Source: Dinoroseobacter shibae DFL 12 = DSM 16493 (GTDB lineage Bacteria; Pseudomonadota; Alphaproteobacteria; Rhodobacterales; Rhodobacteraceae). From it: a DNA stretch of 64,000 bases. The stretch covers positions 124,001 to 188,000 of the forward strand of contig NC_009952.1 of the NCBI RefSeq assembly GCF_000018145.1. Reading direction: 5' to 3'. The position numbers were made by a program, and so were the translations under genes. Below are positions 21,044-30,274 of this stretch, piece after piece; position 1 is the stretch's first letter; the number at the start of each line of letters is the position of its first letter. The notes under the pieces are model-generated. The model saw nothing but the letters and a program-made list of their open reading frames with translations, was not told where the DNA came from and did not search any database.

Positions 21044-22222
21044 TCAGTCCCGCAGCACCGCTGCGATCGCCTCGGCCACGCGGTCCGTGGTCCGGGGGGT
21101 CACACCGGCCAGGTTCACCCGGCCTGTCCCCACCGCATAGACGGCGAAGTCTTCGCGCATCCGCATCACCCGTTCCTTGCCGAGCGGCAGCATCGCGAAC
21201 ATGCCGCTCTGAGCCGCCAGCCCGTCGAATCGGTCGCTCTGCAGCCGGGCGCGCAGGGCCTTGGCCAGCGCCTGGCGGTTGGCGCTCAAGGCGGTGCGTA
21301 TTGCTGCCAGCTCCGCCTCCCAGGCGGTCCGCAAGGCCGGATCGGCCAGGATCTCCGTGACCACCCGGGCCCCGTGATCCGGCGGGAAGGAATAGTTCAC
21401 CCGGTTCAGCCGTGTCAGCTGGCTCTGCACGGCCTCCACCACGCCCGGCTGCTCCAGCAGCACCAGCGCCAGTCCCACGCGTTCGCGGTAGAGCCCGAAG
21501 CTCTTGGAGCCGGAAAAGGCGAGCATCGCCTCGGGCAAACTTGCGAGGCGGCGCAGGAAGGCGGCGTCCGCCTCCGGCACCGCTCCGAACCCGAGATAGG
21601 CACAGTCGACCAGCGGGACCGCCCCGGTCCGCGCCAGGCTGTCAACGATCTCCGCCTGCAACTCCGGGTCCGGGTCGATCCCGGTCGGGTTGTGACAGCA
21701 CGCATGCAGGATCACCACGTCCCCCGCCTGCGCCTGCGCAAGGTCGCGCAACAGCACCTCCCGGTCGATCCCGGTGCCCTCCGGCGCGAGATAGGTGAAG
21801 GCCCGCGTCGCCAACCCCAGATGCTCCGCCAGCACCCGGTGGTTCGGCCAGGTCTCCGCCGGGATCCAGACTTGCGCCGCCGGTCGCGCCACCTGGCTCA
21901 GGGCCAGCAACGTCTGCACGGCGGAGGTGCCGCCCGTGGTCGCCGTGACCGCCCGGGGCCGCGTCACCGACCCGAGAAGCAGATCGCCCACCGCCGCGTG
22001 AAACGCCGGGTCGCCCGCGAAACTGACATAAGACTTGGTGTCTTGGGTTCGCCACAGCCGTTCCTCGGCCGTTTTCACCGCCCCGAATACCGGCGTGCGC
22101 CCCTCCGCGTCGCGCCAGACCCCGATGCCCAGGTCCACCTTGCCGGGCCGCGGATCGGCCTGGAAAGCCCGCATCAGGACCAGGATCGGGTCGTCGGCCT
22201 GCGGGCGCAGATGCGCGAACAT
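21044..22222 (-). CDS. tyrB: aromatic amino acid / aspartate aminotransferase (class I), 392 aa
   Basis: PLP-dependent fold-type I aminotransferase of the AspC/TyrB subgroup. It opens with MFAHLRPQADDPILVLMRAFQADPR, the usual N-terminus of that subgroup. Other marks are LHACCHNPTGIDP (~residue 175), DCAYLGFGAV, the PLP-lysine motif FSGSKSFGLYRERVG (~240) and the terminal GRVNLAGV. TyrB versus AspC specificity cannot be settled from sequence alone. It lies 8 bp downstream of sseA on the same strand. Confidence 0.9.
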   Translation of the reverse strand: MFAHLRPQADDPILVLMRAFQADPRPGKVDLGIGVWRDAEGRTPVFGAVKTAEERLWRTQDTKSYVSFAGDPAFHAAVGDLLLGSVTRPRAVTATTGGTSAVQTLLALSQVARPAAQVWIPAETWPNHRVLAEHLGLATRAFTYLAPEGTGIDREVLLRDLAQAQAGDVVILHACCHNPTGIDPDPELQAEIVDSLARTGAVPLVDCAYLGFGAVPEADAAFLRRLASLPEAMLAFSGSKSFGLYRERVGLALVLLEQPGVVEAVQSQLTRLNRVNYSFPPDHGARVVTEILADPALRTAWEAELAAIRTALSANRQALAKALRARLQSDRFDGLAAQSGMFAMLPLGKERVMRMREDFAVYAVGTGRVNLAGVTPRTTDRVAEAIAAVLRD

Positions 22223-22230
22223 CGGGGCGC

Positions 22231-23082
22231 TCAGCCCGTGGCGACCTTCAGATCGCCATACATGCCCCATTCGGACCAGGACCCGTCATAGAGGCTGTGA
22301 TCGCGATGCCCCAGCCGTTCCAGCGCCAGGCTCAGGATCGCCGCGGTCACGCCGGACCCGCAGGTGGTGATCACCGGCTTGTCCAGATCGACGCCCGCCG
22401 CCACGAAGGCCGCGCGCAACTCGTCGAGGGGCTTCATCGTGCCATCCTCGGCCAGGAGCGTCGCATAATGCAGGTTCTTCGACCCCGGGATATGCCCCGC
22501 GCGCAGGCCCGCCCGCGGCTCGGGCTCCTCCCCCCTAAACCGACCGGCGGAGCGCGCGTCGACCACCTGCGGCTCGCCCAGCTTCGCCGCCGCGGCCACC
22601 TGGGTGACATCCTTGACCAGATGCGCCTGGCGCTGCACGGTCATGTGCCTGTCCCGCACCACGGGCGGCAGGTCCTCGACCGGGCGCCCCTCCGCCTGCC
22701 ACTTGGGAAAGCCGCCATCCAGAACGGCGATATCGGTCTTGCCCATCAGCCGGAACAGCCACCACATCCGGGCGGCCGAAAACAGACCCGCGCCGTCATA
22801 GACCACCACCTGGTGCCCGTCACCCACGCCCAGGGCCCGCATCCGCGACATGAACTTCTCCACCGGTGGGGCCATGTGGGGCAGGTCCGAACGTGCATCG
22901 CTCACATCGTCGATCGCCACGAACCGTGCCCCGGGGATATGGGCCGCGTCATACTCCGCCTTCGGATCGCGCCCCGAACCGGGCAGGTACGAAGAGGCGT
23001 CCAGCACGCGCAGATCCGGGTTGGACAGGTGCGCTTCCAGCCAATCGGTGGAAACAAGGGTCTTGGGATCGTCTTGGGACAC
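22231..23082 (-). CDS. sseA: 3-mercaptopyruvate sulfurtransferase
   Basis: Two rhodanese domains. The N-terminal one (residues ~10-145) has the structural VVVYDGAGLFSAARMWW loop and the C-terminal one (~160-283) carries the active-site CGSGVTA, the mercaptopyruvate-type loop (rhodanese TSTs have CRxGxR). I chose the GTG at 23082, with AAGGCGG upstream, giving 283 aa. A TTG at 23106 has no visible ribosome binding site. The enzyme transfers sulfur from 3-mercaptopyruvate to thiol acceptors or cyanide. Confidence 0.92.
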   Translation of the reverse strand: MSQDDPKTLVSTDWLEAHLSNPDLRVLDASSYLPGSGRDPKAEYDAAHIPGARFVAIDDVSDARSDLPHMAPPVEKFMSRMRALGVGDGHQVVVYDGAGLFSAARMWWLFRLMGKTDIAVLDGGFPKWQAEGRPVEDLPPVVRDRHMTVQRQAHLVKDVTQVAAAAKLGEPQVVDARSAGRFRGEEPEPRAGLRAGHIPGSKNLHYATLLAEDGTMKPLDELRAAFVAAGVDLDKPVITTCGSGVTAAILSLALERLGHRDHSLYDGSWSEWGMYGDLKVATG

Positions 23083-23391
23083 GGGACCAGCCGCCTTATT
23101 CAACAAAGTGACACATAGTGCGTAACGAGCGTTGCCCCCGCTGGCAAGAGAGGCCGCATGCCCCGCCCTCCGGCAGGCCGGACGCCACGCGTATTCATGA
23201 ACAAGGGAGGCTCAACCGCGCGCCCTTCCCTCAAGTCATCAAATATCCTTGGGAGAGCGCGAGAGGGGCTGGCCCCTCTCGCCCCCGGCGACGCGCACCA
23301 GCGCGGCGCAAACCCCCGACGCTGGCCAGTACATCCCTCGCAGAGCCCGACACACCCCACATCCGGCGCGCGCACCCCCGCGCCCGACGCT
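23083..23391. other. 309-bp intergenic region with one strong hairpin
   Basis: Between the sseA start and the smpB stop, both on the minus strand. A perfect 10-bp stem (arm GCGAGAGGGG, loop CTGG) spans 23259-23282 and may mark the smpB mRNA 3' end, though no T-run follows. An AT-rich patch (TCAAATATCC) lies just to its left. Frames here read as low-complexity, GC-driven translations and I see no gene. The sseA promoter should be near 23090-23150. Confidence 0.6.
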
Positions 23392-23874
23392 CTAAAGGTT
23401 CTGCTTCAGCAGGCGTTGTTTCTGACGGTTCCAGTCCCGCTTGGCATCAGTCTGCCGCTTGTCCGCCAGCTTCTTGCCCTTGGCCACACCGATCTTCAGC
23501 TTCACCAGCCCGCGATGGTTGAAATACATCACCAAGGGCACCAGCGTCATGCCTTGCCGCTGGGTCGCGTTCCACAACCGCGACAGCTCCCGACGCGAGA
23601 CCAGCAGCTTGCGCCGCCGCCGCTCCTCGTGCTTCCAGGTCTTGGCCTGGGCGTAGGGCGCGATGTAGCTGTTGACCAACCACAACTCCCCATCATCCAC
23701 CGTGGCATAACTCTCGGCGATGTTCGAGCCGCCCTCGCGCAGGGATTTGACCTCCGACCCTTCCAGCACGATGCCCACTTCGAGGTCTTCCTCGATCGCA
23801 TACTCGCGCCGCGCCCGCCGGTTCTCGGCGATCACCTTGTAGTTCTTTTCCTCGGGGGTCTTGGGTTTGGCCAT
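23392..23874 (-). CDS. smpB: SsrA-binding protein
   Basis: Partner of tmRNA in trans-translation rescue of stalled ribosomes. The 160 aa product has normal length and all family landmarks: [32 protein letters not shown] at the start, [59 protein letters not shown] and a basic C-terminal tail that folds in the ribosomal A-site. No ssrA gene is visible nearby. Confidence 0.97.
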   Translation of the reverse strand: MAKPKTPEEKNYKVIAENRRARREYAIEEDLEVGIVLEGSEVKSLREGGSNIAESYATVDDGELWLVNSYIAPYAQAKTWKHEERRRRKLLVSRRELSRLWNATQRQGMTLVPLVMYFNHRGLVKLKIGVAKGKKLADKRQTDAKRDWNRQKQRLLKQNL

Positions 23875-23904
23875 CGCCGTGACATAACAAACGCAGGGTA
23901 GGAT

Positions 23905-24354
23905 TCAAGCACTCTCCGCAGGCCGCACCATCTGCACCCGCTCCAGCCCGGTGGCCGTGTCCACCCGACGCCCGGTCTCGACAAAGCCCAGCCGGTGATA
24001 GGCCGCGCGCCCGTGCATGTTGAGCGTATAGACCTCCAGCGTGACCGCCATGCCGGCGCAAAGCTCGGCCACCAAGGCCCGTCCGACACCGCTCCGCTGC
24101 GCCTCGGGCGCCACGAACAGCCCCGCCAATTCCGCCCCGCGCATGGACCCGAAGCCGACGACCCGCCCCCCGCGCACCGCCACCAGCGTCCGGGTCGCCG
24201 GGAAATAGGTCTCTGCCAGTGCCGCGCGCTCGGTCGCAATCACCTTTTCGGGCAGGAAAGGATGGGTGCTGCGCGTGGCGGCCTCCCAGATGACGCAGAG
24301 CGCCTCCAGGTCCGCCGCCAGACGCGGCCGCAGGCTCAGGTCAGACCCGGTCAG
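23905..24354 (-). CDS. GNAT family N-acetyltransferase, 149 aa
   Basis: The acetyl-CoA motif A is clear ([21 protein letters not shown]), with motif [26 protein letters not shown]. No good ATG begins the domain. A CTG at 24354 overlaps the dapA TGA in the same four-base way as other couples in this window and leaves the domain complete. The alternative ATG at 24447 would add 31 residues overlapping dapA. The substrate is unknown. It is translationally coupled to dapA. Confidence 0.85.
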
Positions 24355-25226
24355 CCAAGGATCCCTGCATGGATCATCGCGTCCTTGATCAGCACCTTGG
24401 TGCCGTCGCTCAGACCCAGAAGCGGCAGGCGCACGTCTTCCGAACACTTGCCCAGCAGCGACAGGGCATATTTCGCCCCCACCAGCCCCGGCTCCACGAA
24501 GATCGCCTCATGCAGCGGCATCAGCTTGTCCTGCAGCGCCAGCGCCGTGGCGAAATCGCCCGCCAGGGTCGCCTCCTGGAACTGCGCGCAGAGCGCGGGG
24601 GCCACATTGGCCGTGACCGAAATGCAGCCGACCCCGCCATGGGCGTTGAAGCCCAAAGCCGTGGCATCCTCGCCCGACAGCTGGATGAACTCCGGCCCGC
24701 AGGCCATGCGGGTCTGGCTGACGCGCGCCAGATCCCCGGTCGCGTCCTTCACGCCCACGATCGTCGGCAGGGCAGCAAGCGCCGCCATGGTCGCGGGGGT
24801 CATGTCCACCACGGACCGGCCGGGGATGTTGTAAATCACGATGGGGATGTCCGCGGCCTCCGCCAGGGCGGTGTAATGGGCGATCATGCCCCCCTGGGTC
24901 GGCTTGTTGTAATAGGGCGTGACCACCAGCGCGCCATCGGCCCCGGCGTCCTTGGCGTGGCGCACGAAGCGCACGGCTTCGACCGTGTTGTTCGACCCCG
25001 CGCCCGCGATCACCGGCACCCGGCCCGCGGCGACCTCGATGACCTTGGCGACCACCGCCTCGTGCTCCTCGTGGCTCAGCGTCGGGCTCTCGCCGGTCGT
25101 GCCCACGGGCACCAACCCGTGACTGCCTTCGGCGATCTGCCATTCGACCAGCGCTTCGAGCGTGGCAAAGTCCACGGCCCCGTCTTTCATCGGCGTGACC
25201 AGCGCTGGCATAGACCCTTTGAACAT
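24351..25226 (-). CDS. dapA: 4-hydroxy-tetrahydrodipicolinate synthase
   Basis: TIM-barrel lyase condensing pyruvate and aspartate semialdehyde in the lysine/diaminopimelate pathway. The start at [13 protein letters not shown] (25226) has a GGAGG upstream and the usual 291 aa length. Catalytic landmarks: [11 protein letters not shown] (Thr-Thr pair), the Tyr in [13 protein letters not shown], and the Schiff-base Lys in [11 protein letters not shown]. It is divergent from the slt gene; both promoters lie in 25227-25399. Confidence 0.96.
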
Positions 25227-25399
25227 GAAGACCCTCCTGACGTTGATCATACCCTTGGCGGTACGCGCGCCTTACCGCTCCGGCCGGGGGCAGCGCAAGG
25301 GGCAGGGCACAAAACCGTGCGCGAAATCCCCCTGTCACATTGCGCCGCAACACCCTAGATGGTGAAGCAAAGCCAGGCAAACAGGGCGGGTCGAGACAG

Positions 25400-27349
25400 A
25401 TGGCAGGCAAGGCAATTCGAGTTTTCTTCATGGTGATGGCGGCGGTGGGGCTGGTGGCGCAGGCCGCGCCGGTCCGCGCCGATCTGGCGGAGGCATTGCA
25501 GGCCACGCGCAGCAGCGACTGGGACCGCGCCACGCGCGCCGCCGCGGCGCTCGAGGATCAGGCCGCACGCGATGTGGTGATCTGGACCCTGCTGCGCGCG
25601 CGCCAGGGCAGCTGGCAGGACTACCGCGACTTCCTCGCGCGTAACAGTGACTGGCCCGGCCTGCCGCTTCTGCGGGCGCGGGGGGAGGATGCGATCCCCG
25701 AAAATGCCGCCCCGGCCGACGTGCTGGCCTATTTCGCGCCGCAAGCCCCACGCACCGGCACCGGGGCACGGCGTCTGGCCGCGGCTCAAGCCGCGACCGG
25801 CGATGCCGAGGGCGCGGTGGAGACCCTGGCGACCGCCTGGCGTCACCTGAACCTGGACCGCGAAGAACAGGCGATCTTCCTGCGCGAGCATTTCCGCGAA
25901 ATCACACCCCAGAACATCGCCCGGCTCGACCGTCTCCTGTGGGAGGGGCGCACCGGCGATGCGCGCGCGATGCTCGACAGCGTGCCGCCCGCCTGGCAGC
26001 GCCTGGCCGAGGCCCGGATCGCCCTGCGGATCGACCAGCCGGGGGTGGACGGGCTGATCGCGGCGGTCCCGGCGGCGCTGCAAGACCATCCGGGCCTCGC
26101 CTACGAGCGGTTCCAGTGGCGCTTGCGCAAGGGCCGGATCGACTCCGCCCGCGAGTTGCTGGACGCGCAGTCGACCTCTGCCGCGGCCCTCGGCGATCCC
26201 GAGGCCTGGGCCAATCGCCGCCGGTCCCTCGCCCGCGACCTGATGCGCGACGACCGGGATCGCGAGGCCTACCGCCTGGCCGCCAATCACTTCCTGACCG
26301 AGGGCAACCACTATGCCGATCTGGAATGGCTCTCCGGCTTCATCGCCCTGCGCAAGCTGAACGATCCCGAAACGGCGCTGGGCCATTTCCGCCGGTTCGA
26401 GGACGCTGTGGCCTCGCCGATCTCCCTCGGCCGGGCGGGCTACTGGCAAGGCCGTGCGCTGGAGGCGCTGGGTCGGCCGAACGAGGCCCGCGCCGCCTAT
26501 GCGATGGGGGCCGAGCACCAGACCGCCTTCTATGGCCAACTCGCCGCCGAACGGGCCGGGATCGCGCCCGACCCCGCGCTAGCCGGGCGCGAGACCTATC
26601 CCGACTGGGCCGCGAGCCCCTATGCGCGCACCTCGGTCTTCCGCGCCGCCCGGGCCCTGCAACAAGCCGGGCAGCGGAGCCTGGCGGAGCGATTCCTGGT
26701 GCACCTGAGCGAGCGGCTGACGCTGGAGGAAATGGGCGCGCTGGCCGATGTGGCCCTGGCCTGGGACGAGCCGCATATCGCCCTCAAGATCGCGAAATTC
26801 GCGGCCGAGGACGGGCGCGTGCTGCACCGGGCCTATCACCCGGTGACCAACCTGGTGCCTGGCCAGGGGCTCGCGGTCAACCGGGCTCTGGCGCTCGCCA
26901 TCGCCCGGCGAGAGAGCGAGTTCGACCCGGCGGTGGTCAGCCCCGCGGGCGCGCGCGGCCTGATGCAGCTGATGCCGGGGACGGGCGAGTTGATGGCCGG
27001 CAAGCTGGGCGAGCCGTTCTCGGCGGCGCGACTCCTCAGCGACCCGGCCCAGAACGTGCGCTTCGGTGCCGCCTATCTCGACCAGCTGATCGAGGAGTTC
27101 GGCGAGAACCTGACCCTGATCGCCATCGGCTACAACGCGGGCCCGGGCCGGTCGCGCAGTTGGACGGAACGTTTCGGCAGCCCCAAGGGGCTCGATGAGG
27201 ACGCGATGGTGGACTGGATCGAACACGTGCCGTTTCGCGAGACCCGGAACTACATCATGCGCGTGACCGAAAGCCGGGTGATCTACGAGATGCGCCTGAC
27301 CGGACGCGCGCAACCCTTCCGCGTGATCGAGCGCCTGACCGCCCGCTGA
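25400..27349 (+). CDS. slt: soluble lytic murein transglycosylase, 649 aa
   Basis: Periplasmic enzyme cleaving glycan strands with formation of 1,6-anhydro-MurNAc ends. A signal peptide occupies residues 1-28 (ends VRADLAEAL). Residues ~30-480 are alpha-helical repeats forming the superhelical ring of Slt70-like proteins. The C-terminal SLT domain has the catalytic Glu in IARRESEFDPAVVSPAGARG, then LMQLMPGT and AIGYNAGPGR. The frame is open upstream of 25400 but without a signal-like start. Confidence 0.93.
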   Translation: MAGKAIRVFFMVMAAVGLVAQAAPVRADLAEALQATRSSDWDRATRAAAALEDQAARDVVIWTLLRARQGSWQDYRDFLARNSDWPGLPLLRARGEDAIPENAAPADVLAYFAPQAPRTGTGARRLAAAQAATGDAEGAVETLATAWRHLNLDREEQAIFLREHFREITPQNIARLDRLLWEGRTGDARAMLDSVPPAWQRLAEARIALRIDQPGVDGLIAAVPAALQDHPGLAYERFQWRLRKGRIDSARELLDAQSTSAAALGDPEAWANRRRSLARDLMRDDRDREAYRLAANHFLTEGNHYADLEWLSGFIALRKLNDPETALGHFRRFEDAVASPISLGRAGYWQGRALEALGRPNEARAAYAMGAEHQTAFYGQLAAERAGIAPDPALAGRETYPDWAASPYARTSVFRAARALQQAGQRSLAERFLVHLSERLTLEEMGALADVALAWDEPHIALKIAKFAAEDGRVLHRAYHPVTNLVPGQGLAVNRALALAIARRESEFDPAVVSPAGARGLMQLMPGTGELMAGKLGEPFSAARLLSDPAQNVRFGAAYLDQLIEEFGENLTLIAIGYNAGPGRSRSWTERFGSPKGLDEDAMVDWIEHVPFRETRNYIMRVTESRVIYEMRLTGRAQPFRVIERLTAR

Positions 27350-27363
27350 GACCGGCGCGCGCC

Positions 27364-27385
27364 CAAGGATTTTCGAAAATCCTTG
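27364..27385. repeat. TTCGAA-centred 22-bp palindrome between convergent genes
   Basis: Perfect inverted repeat with arm CAAGGATTTTC, flanked by GCGCGC on both sides, which extends the potential stem. It fills the whole 37-bp gap between the convergent slt and EamA genes. It is part of the palindrome family also seen at 16585, 30103, 48288, 52712 and 61093. Confidence 0.85.
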
Positions 27386-27386
27386 C

Positions 27387-28265
27387 TCAGCGCGCCCGCG
27401 CCGCGGCGACCTGGGCCCGCCACAGGGTGAAGATCCCCGCGGCCACTACCAGCGCCGCGCCCAGCGCCACGTTCCACCGGATCTGCTCGCCGAACACGCT
27501 CACCCCCAGCATCGCGCCCCAGACCAGTTGCAGATAGGCAAAGGGCTGCACCGCGCTCGCCTCCGCCACCTCGTAGCACTTGATCAACAGGTAATGCCCC
27601 AGCGCCCCGGTGACGCACAGCGCCCCCATCCAGCCCCAGTCCGGCGCGCTCATCGGCTCCCAGCCCCAGACACCCACCGCGGTGATCGCCACCGCCCCCA
27701 CGGTCCCGGTCCAGAAGAAACTCGTCTGCGCACTGTCCTTGCGCGCCGCATAGCGCGTCAACAGCCCATACAAGGCAAACCCGAACGCCGCCGCCAGGGG
27801 CACCAGCGCCTCGACGGCGAACACCCCGCCGCTCGGCTGAAGGATGATCAGCACGCCCACGAACCCCACCCCGATCGCACACCACCGCCGCCAGCCGACC
27901 TTCTCGCCCAGCACCGGCCCCGACAGCGCCGCGATCAGCAGCGGATAGCAGGTGAAAACCGCATGGCTTTCCACCAGTCCCAAGAGCACGAAGGCCGTCA
28001 CCATGATGCAGATCTCGGCCACCAGCAGCACCGCGCGGAACGCCTGCAGCACCGGCTGCTCGGTCCGCGCCGCCGCCCGCACGCCGCCCGCCTGACGCGT
28101 CGCCAGCGTGACCACGAAGGCCGCAAAGAACCAGTAGCGGATCATCACCACCATCAGCACGTTGTATTCCGCCGCCAGGTGCCGCGAGATCCCGTCCTGC
28201 AAGGCGAAGACCACCGTCGTCACGATCATCAGCCAGATGCCCAAACGGGTATTCTGGGCGGTCAT
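27387..28265 (-). CDS. DMT-superfamily transporter (EamA domains), 292 aa
   Basis: Ten hydrophobic segments arranged as two EamA repeats, each about 135 residues. The N-terminal repeat begins MTAQNTRLGIWLMIVTTVVFALQDGISRHLA and the second around residue 150. The substrate is unknown; family members export metabolites or amino acids. The ATG at 28265 overlaps the mnmD stop (ATGA), so it is translated after mnmD, though a functional link is doubtful. Confidence 0.9.
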   Translation of the reverse strand: MTAQNTRLGIWLMIVTTVVFALQDGISRHLAAEYNVLMVVMIRYWFFAAFVVTLATRQAGGVRAAARTEQPVLQAFRAVLLVAEICIMVTAFVLLGLVESHAVFTCYPLLIAALSGPVLGEKVGWRRWCAIGVGFVGVLIILQPSGGVFAVEALVPLAAAFGFALYGLLTRYAARKDSAQTSFFWTGTVGAVAITAVGVWGWEPMSAPDWGWMGALCVTGALGHYLLIKCYEVAEASAVQPFAYLQLVWGAMLGVSVFGEQIRWNVALGAALVVAAGIFTLWRAQVAAARAR

Positions 28266-28954
28266 GGCAGCCGCCCCCGGCTCATGTGCCGCTTGCGCCC
28301 GAACCCGGGGGCCCGCGTCACCTCGAACCCAGCCTCGGCCAGCGCGCGCCGCACGGCCCCCGCCGCCGTGTAGGTCGCGAAGCTCCCGCCCGGGGCGGTC
28401 CGCGCCGCCACCGCCGCCAAGAGCGTCGGCTCCCACAATTCGGGGTTCTTCGCAGGCGAAAACCCATCGAGGCACCAGGCGTCCGCACACCCGTGCCAAC
28501 CCGGTACCGTCTCGCGCGCATCGCCGAGCACGAGCTCGAAGCTCAAATCCGCCGCCTCGACGACAACGGCACCGCCCTCCAGCGCGGCCAACACATCCGC
28601 CAGCTCCGCCGCAACACCGGGGAATGTGGCCAGGGCCGCGCGCATCTCCGGCACGGCCATGGGGAAGGCTTCAAAACTGGTGAATCGCAAGGGCCCGGCA
28701 ATCCCCGCCCCGCGCCAGGCCGCCCGCATCACGGCAAGCGTCAGGCCGGTACCGAACCCCAACTCCGCCACTGCAAACCCGGGCACGAACCGCGCGGGCA
28801 GCTCATTGCCCGCTACAAACACATGCCGCGTCTCCGCCAGCCCGTCCGCCTTGGAATAATACGGGTCGTCGAACCGCGCCGAGACCGGCACCCCCTCGGT
28901 CCATGTCACCTCGGCCCGCTGGCCCGAGATCTGGCCCAAATTCTGGCCTTGCAT
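28262..28954 (-). CDS. mnmD: tRNA (5-methylaminomethyl-2-thiouridine)(34)-methyltransferase
   Basis: SAM-dependent methyltransferase equivalent to the N-terminal half of E. coli MnmC, adding the last methyl group of mnm5s2U34 in tRNA. At 230 aa it is a stand-alone MnmD. Landmarks are DDPYYSKADGLAETRHVFV, the SAM loop ELGFGTGLTL (~residue 65) and DAWCLDGFSPAKNPELW (~150). The oxidoreductase half is encoded divergently 80 bp away instead of being fused. Confidence 0.92.
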   Translation of the reverse strand: MQGQNLGQISGQRAEVTWTEGVPVSARFDDPYYSKADGLAETRHVFVAGNELPARFVPGFAVAELGFGTGLTLAVMRAAWRGAGIAGPLRFTSFEAFPMAVPEMRAALATFPGVAAELADVLAALEGGAVVVEAADLSFELVLGDARETVPGWHGCADAWCLDGFSPAKNPELWEPTLLAAVAARTAPGGSFATYTAAGAVRRALAEAGFEVTRAPGFGRKRHMSRGRLP

Positions 28955-29034
28955 TCTGTCCTGCCTTACACGCCTGTTCCGAGGGCGGCTCGAAACGGGC
29001 GGCCCAGCCGCGACAATGAGCAAGGAGGCGGGCT

Positions 29035-30093
29035 TTGGCAATTCCGGATGTGACCGTGCTGGGCGCGGGGATCCTTGGGCTCTCGGCCGCCTATGCCTGC
29101 GCGCGCCGGGGCGCACGGGTCCGGGTGATCGAGACGCATCACGTGGGCGCGGGGTCCTCCGGTGGCGTCGTCGGCGCGCTGGCCCCGCATACGCCGGAAA
29201 AGTGGAATCCCAAGAAACAGGTGCAGTTCGACAGCCTGATCCGGGCGGAAGCCTGGTGGACCGAGATCGCGGGGGCCACCGGGTGCGACCCGGGGTACGC
29301 CCGGCTGGGCCGTCTGCAACCCATTGCCGACGACCGGGCGCTGGCGCTGGCCCGGGACCGGGCGCAGCAGGCCGAAACCCTGTGGCAGGGCCGCGCCGCC
29401 TGGCACATCCGGCCTGCGACGGAGTTTGCCAACTGGGCGCCCGTGACCTCCACGGGCCTGGTGACCCACGACACCCTGACCGCGCGCCTGCACCCCGCCA
29501 AGGCCTGCGCCGCCATGGCCGCGGCGCTGCAGGGGCTGGGCGCAGAGATCCTGATCGGCGACCATGCACCGACCGGCAAGGTGATCGAGGCGACGGGCGC
29601 GGCGGGGTTGGCCGAACTCAGCGGACATTTCGGGGTGCAGGTGGGCAACGGCGTGAAGGGCCAGGCGGCCGTGCTCGGATACGACGCCCGTACCTTGCCG
29701 CAGCTGTTCGTCGACGGGTTGCACATCGTGCCCCATACGGACGGGACCACGGCGGTCGGCTCCACCTCCGAGCGGGACTATACCGACCCGACCGGCACCG
29801 ATGCCCTGCTCGACGCTGTGATCGCCCGGGCCCGTGCGGCGGTGCCGGTCCTGCGCGATGCCCCGGTGCGCGCCCGCTGGGCTGGGCTGCGCCCGCGCGC
29901 GAAGTCCCACGCGCCGATGCTGGGGGCCCATCCTCTGCGCCCGGACCGGGTGATCCTCAATGGGGGGTTCAAGATCGGCTTCGGCATGGCCCCGGAACTG
30001 GCGGAAATGGCCGCCGACCTCATCCTCGACGGACGGGCCCGCATTCCGCCGGAGTTCGATCCCGCCGCCAGCCTGCCGAAGCCGACGCCCTGA
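29035..30093 (+). CDS. FAD-dependent oxidoreductase, likely the MnmC C-terminal-domain equivalent, 352 aa
   Basis: A TTG start at 29035 is well supported by AGGAGG six bases upstream. The N-terminal dinucleotide-binding motif is VLGAGILGLSAAYACARRGARV. The rest follows the DAO fold: GAGSSGGVVGALAPHTPEKWN near residue 38, GVKGQAAVLGYD mid-protein, then LRPRAKSHAPMLGA and NGGFKIGFGMAPELAEMAADLIL near the end. The match to the MnmC oxidase half, which removes the carboxymethyl group of cmnm5U34, is an inference from sequence layout and from the adjacent divergent mnmD. A generic glycine/D-amino acid oxidase is the alternative. Confidence 0.82.
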   Translation: MAIPDVTVLGAGILGLSAAYACARRGARVRVIETHHVGAGSSGGVVGALAPHTPEKWNPKKQVQFDSLIRAEAWWTEIAGATGCDPGYARLGRLQPIADDRALALARDRAQQAETLWQGRAAWHIRPATEFANWAPVTSTGLVTHDTLTARLHPAKACAAMAAALQGLGAEILIGDHAPTGKVIEATGAAGLAELSGHFGVQVGNGVKGQAAVLGYDARTLPQLFVDGLHIVPHTDGTTAVGSTSERDYTDPTGTDALLDAVIARARAAVPVLRDAPVRARWAGLRPRAKSHAPMLGAHPLRPDRVILNGGFKIGFGMAPELAEMAADLILDGRARIPPEFDPAASLPKPTP

Positions 30094-30102
30094 GGCACGC
30101 GC

Positions 30103-30261
30103 CCAAGCGGTTTCGAAACCGCTTGGCCCGCTGCGGATCGGGCTGGCGTAGCGGGCGAGGGCATGCGGCAGCCACGCATGCCACGCCCACCCGGGCCCGA
30201 CCCTTACTCTGCCTGCAGGGGATTGCCCTCAGGCCCCGTCCAAGCGGTTTCGAAACCGCTT
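30103..30261. repeat. two TTCGAA palindromes plus a third inverted repeat between convergent genes
   Basis: 30103-30126 is a perfect 24-bp palindrome (arm CCAAGCGGTTTC). 30242-30261 repeats its inner 20 bp (arm AAGCGGTTTC). Between them, 30160-30182 holds a GGCATGCG/CGCATGCC stem. The block fills the 181-bp space between the convergent oxidoreductase and FMN reductase genes. Confidence 0.85.
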
Positions 30262-30274
30262 CTCCGCCCGGTGA

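Noticed and set aside
23259-23282. Possible intrinsic terminator of smpB
   Set aside because: The stem is strong, but no T-run follows on the minus strand, so it is listed only as a hairpin in the intergenic entry.
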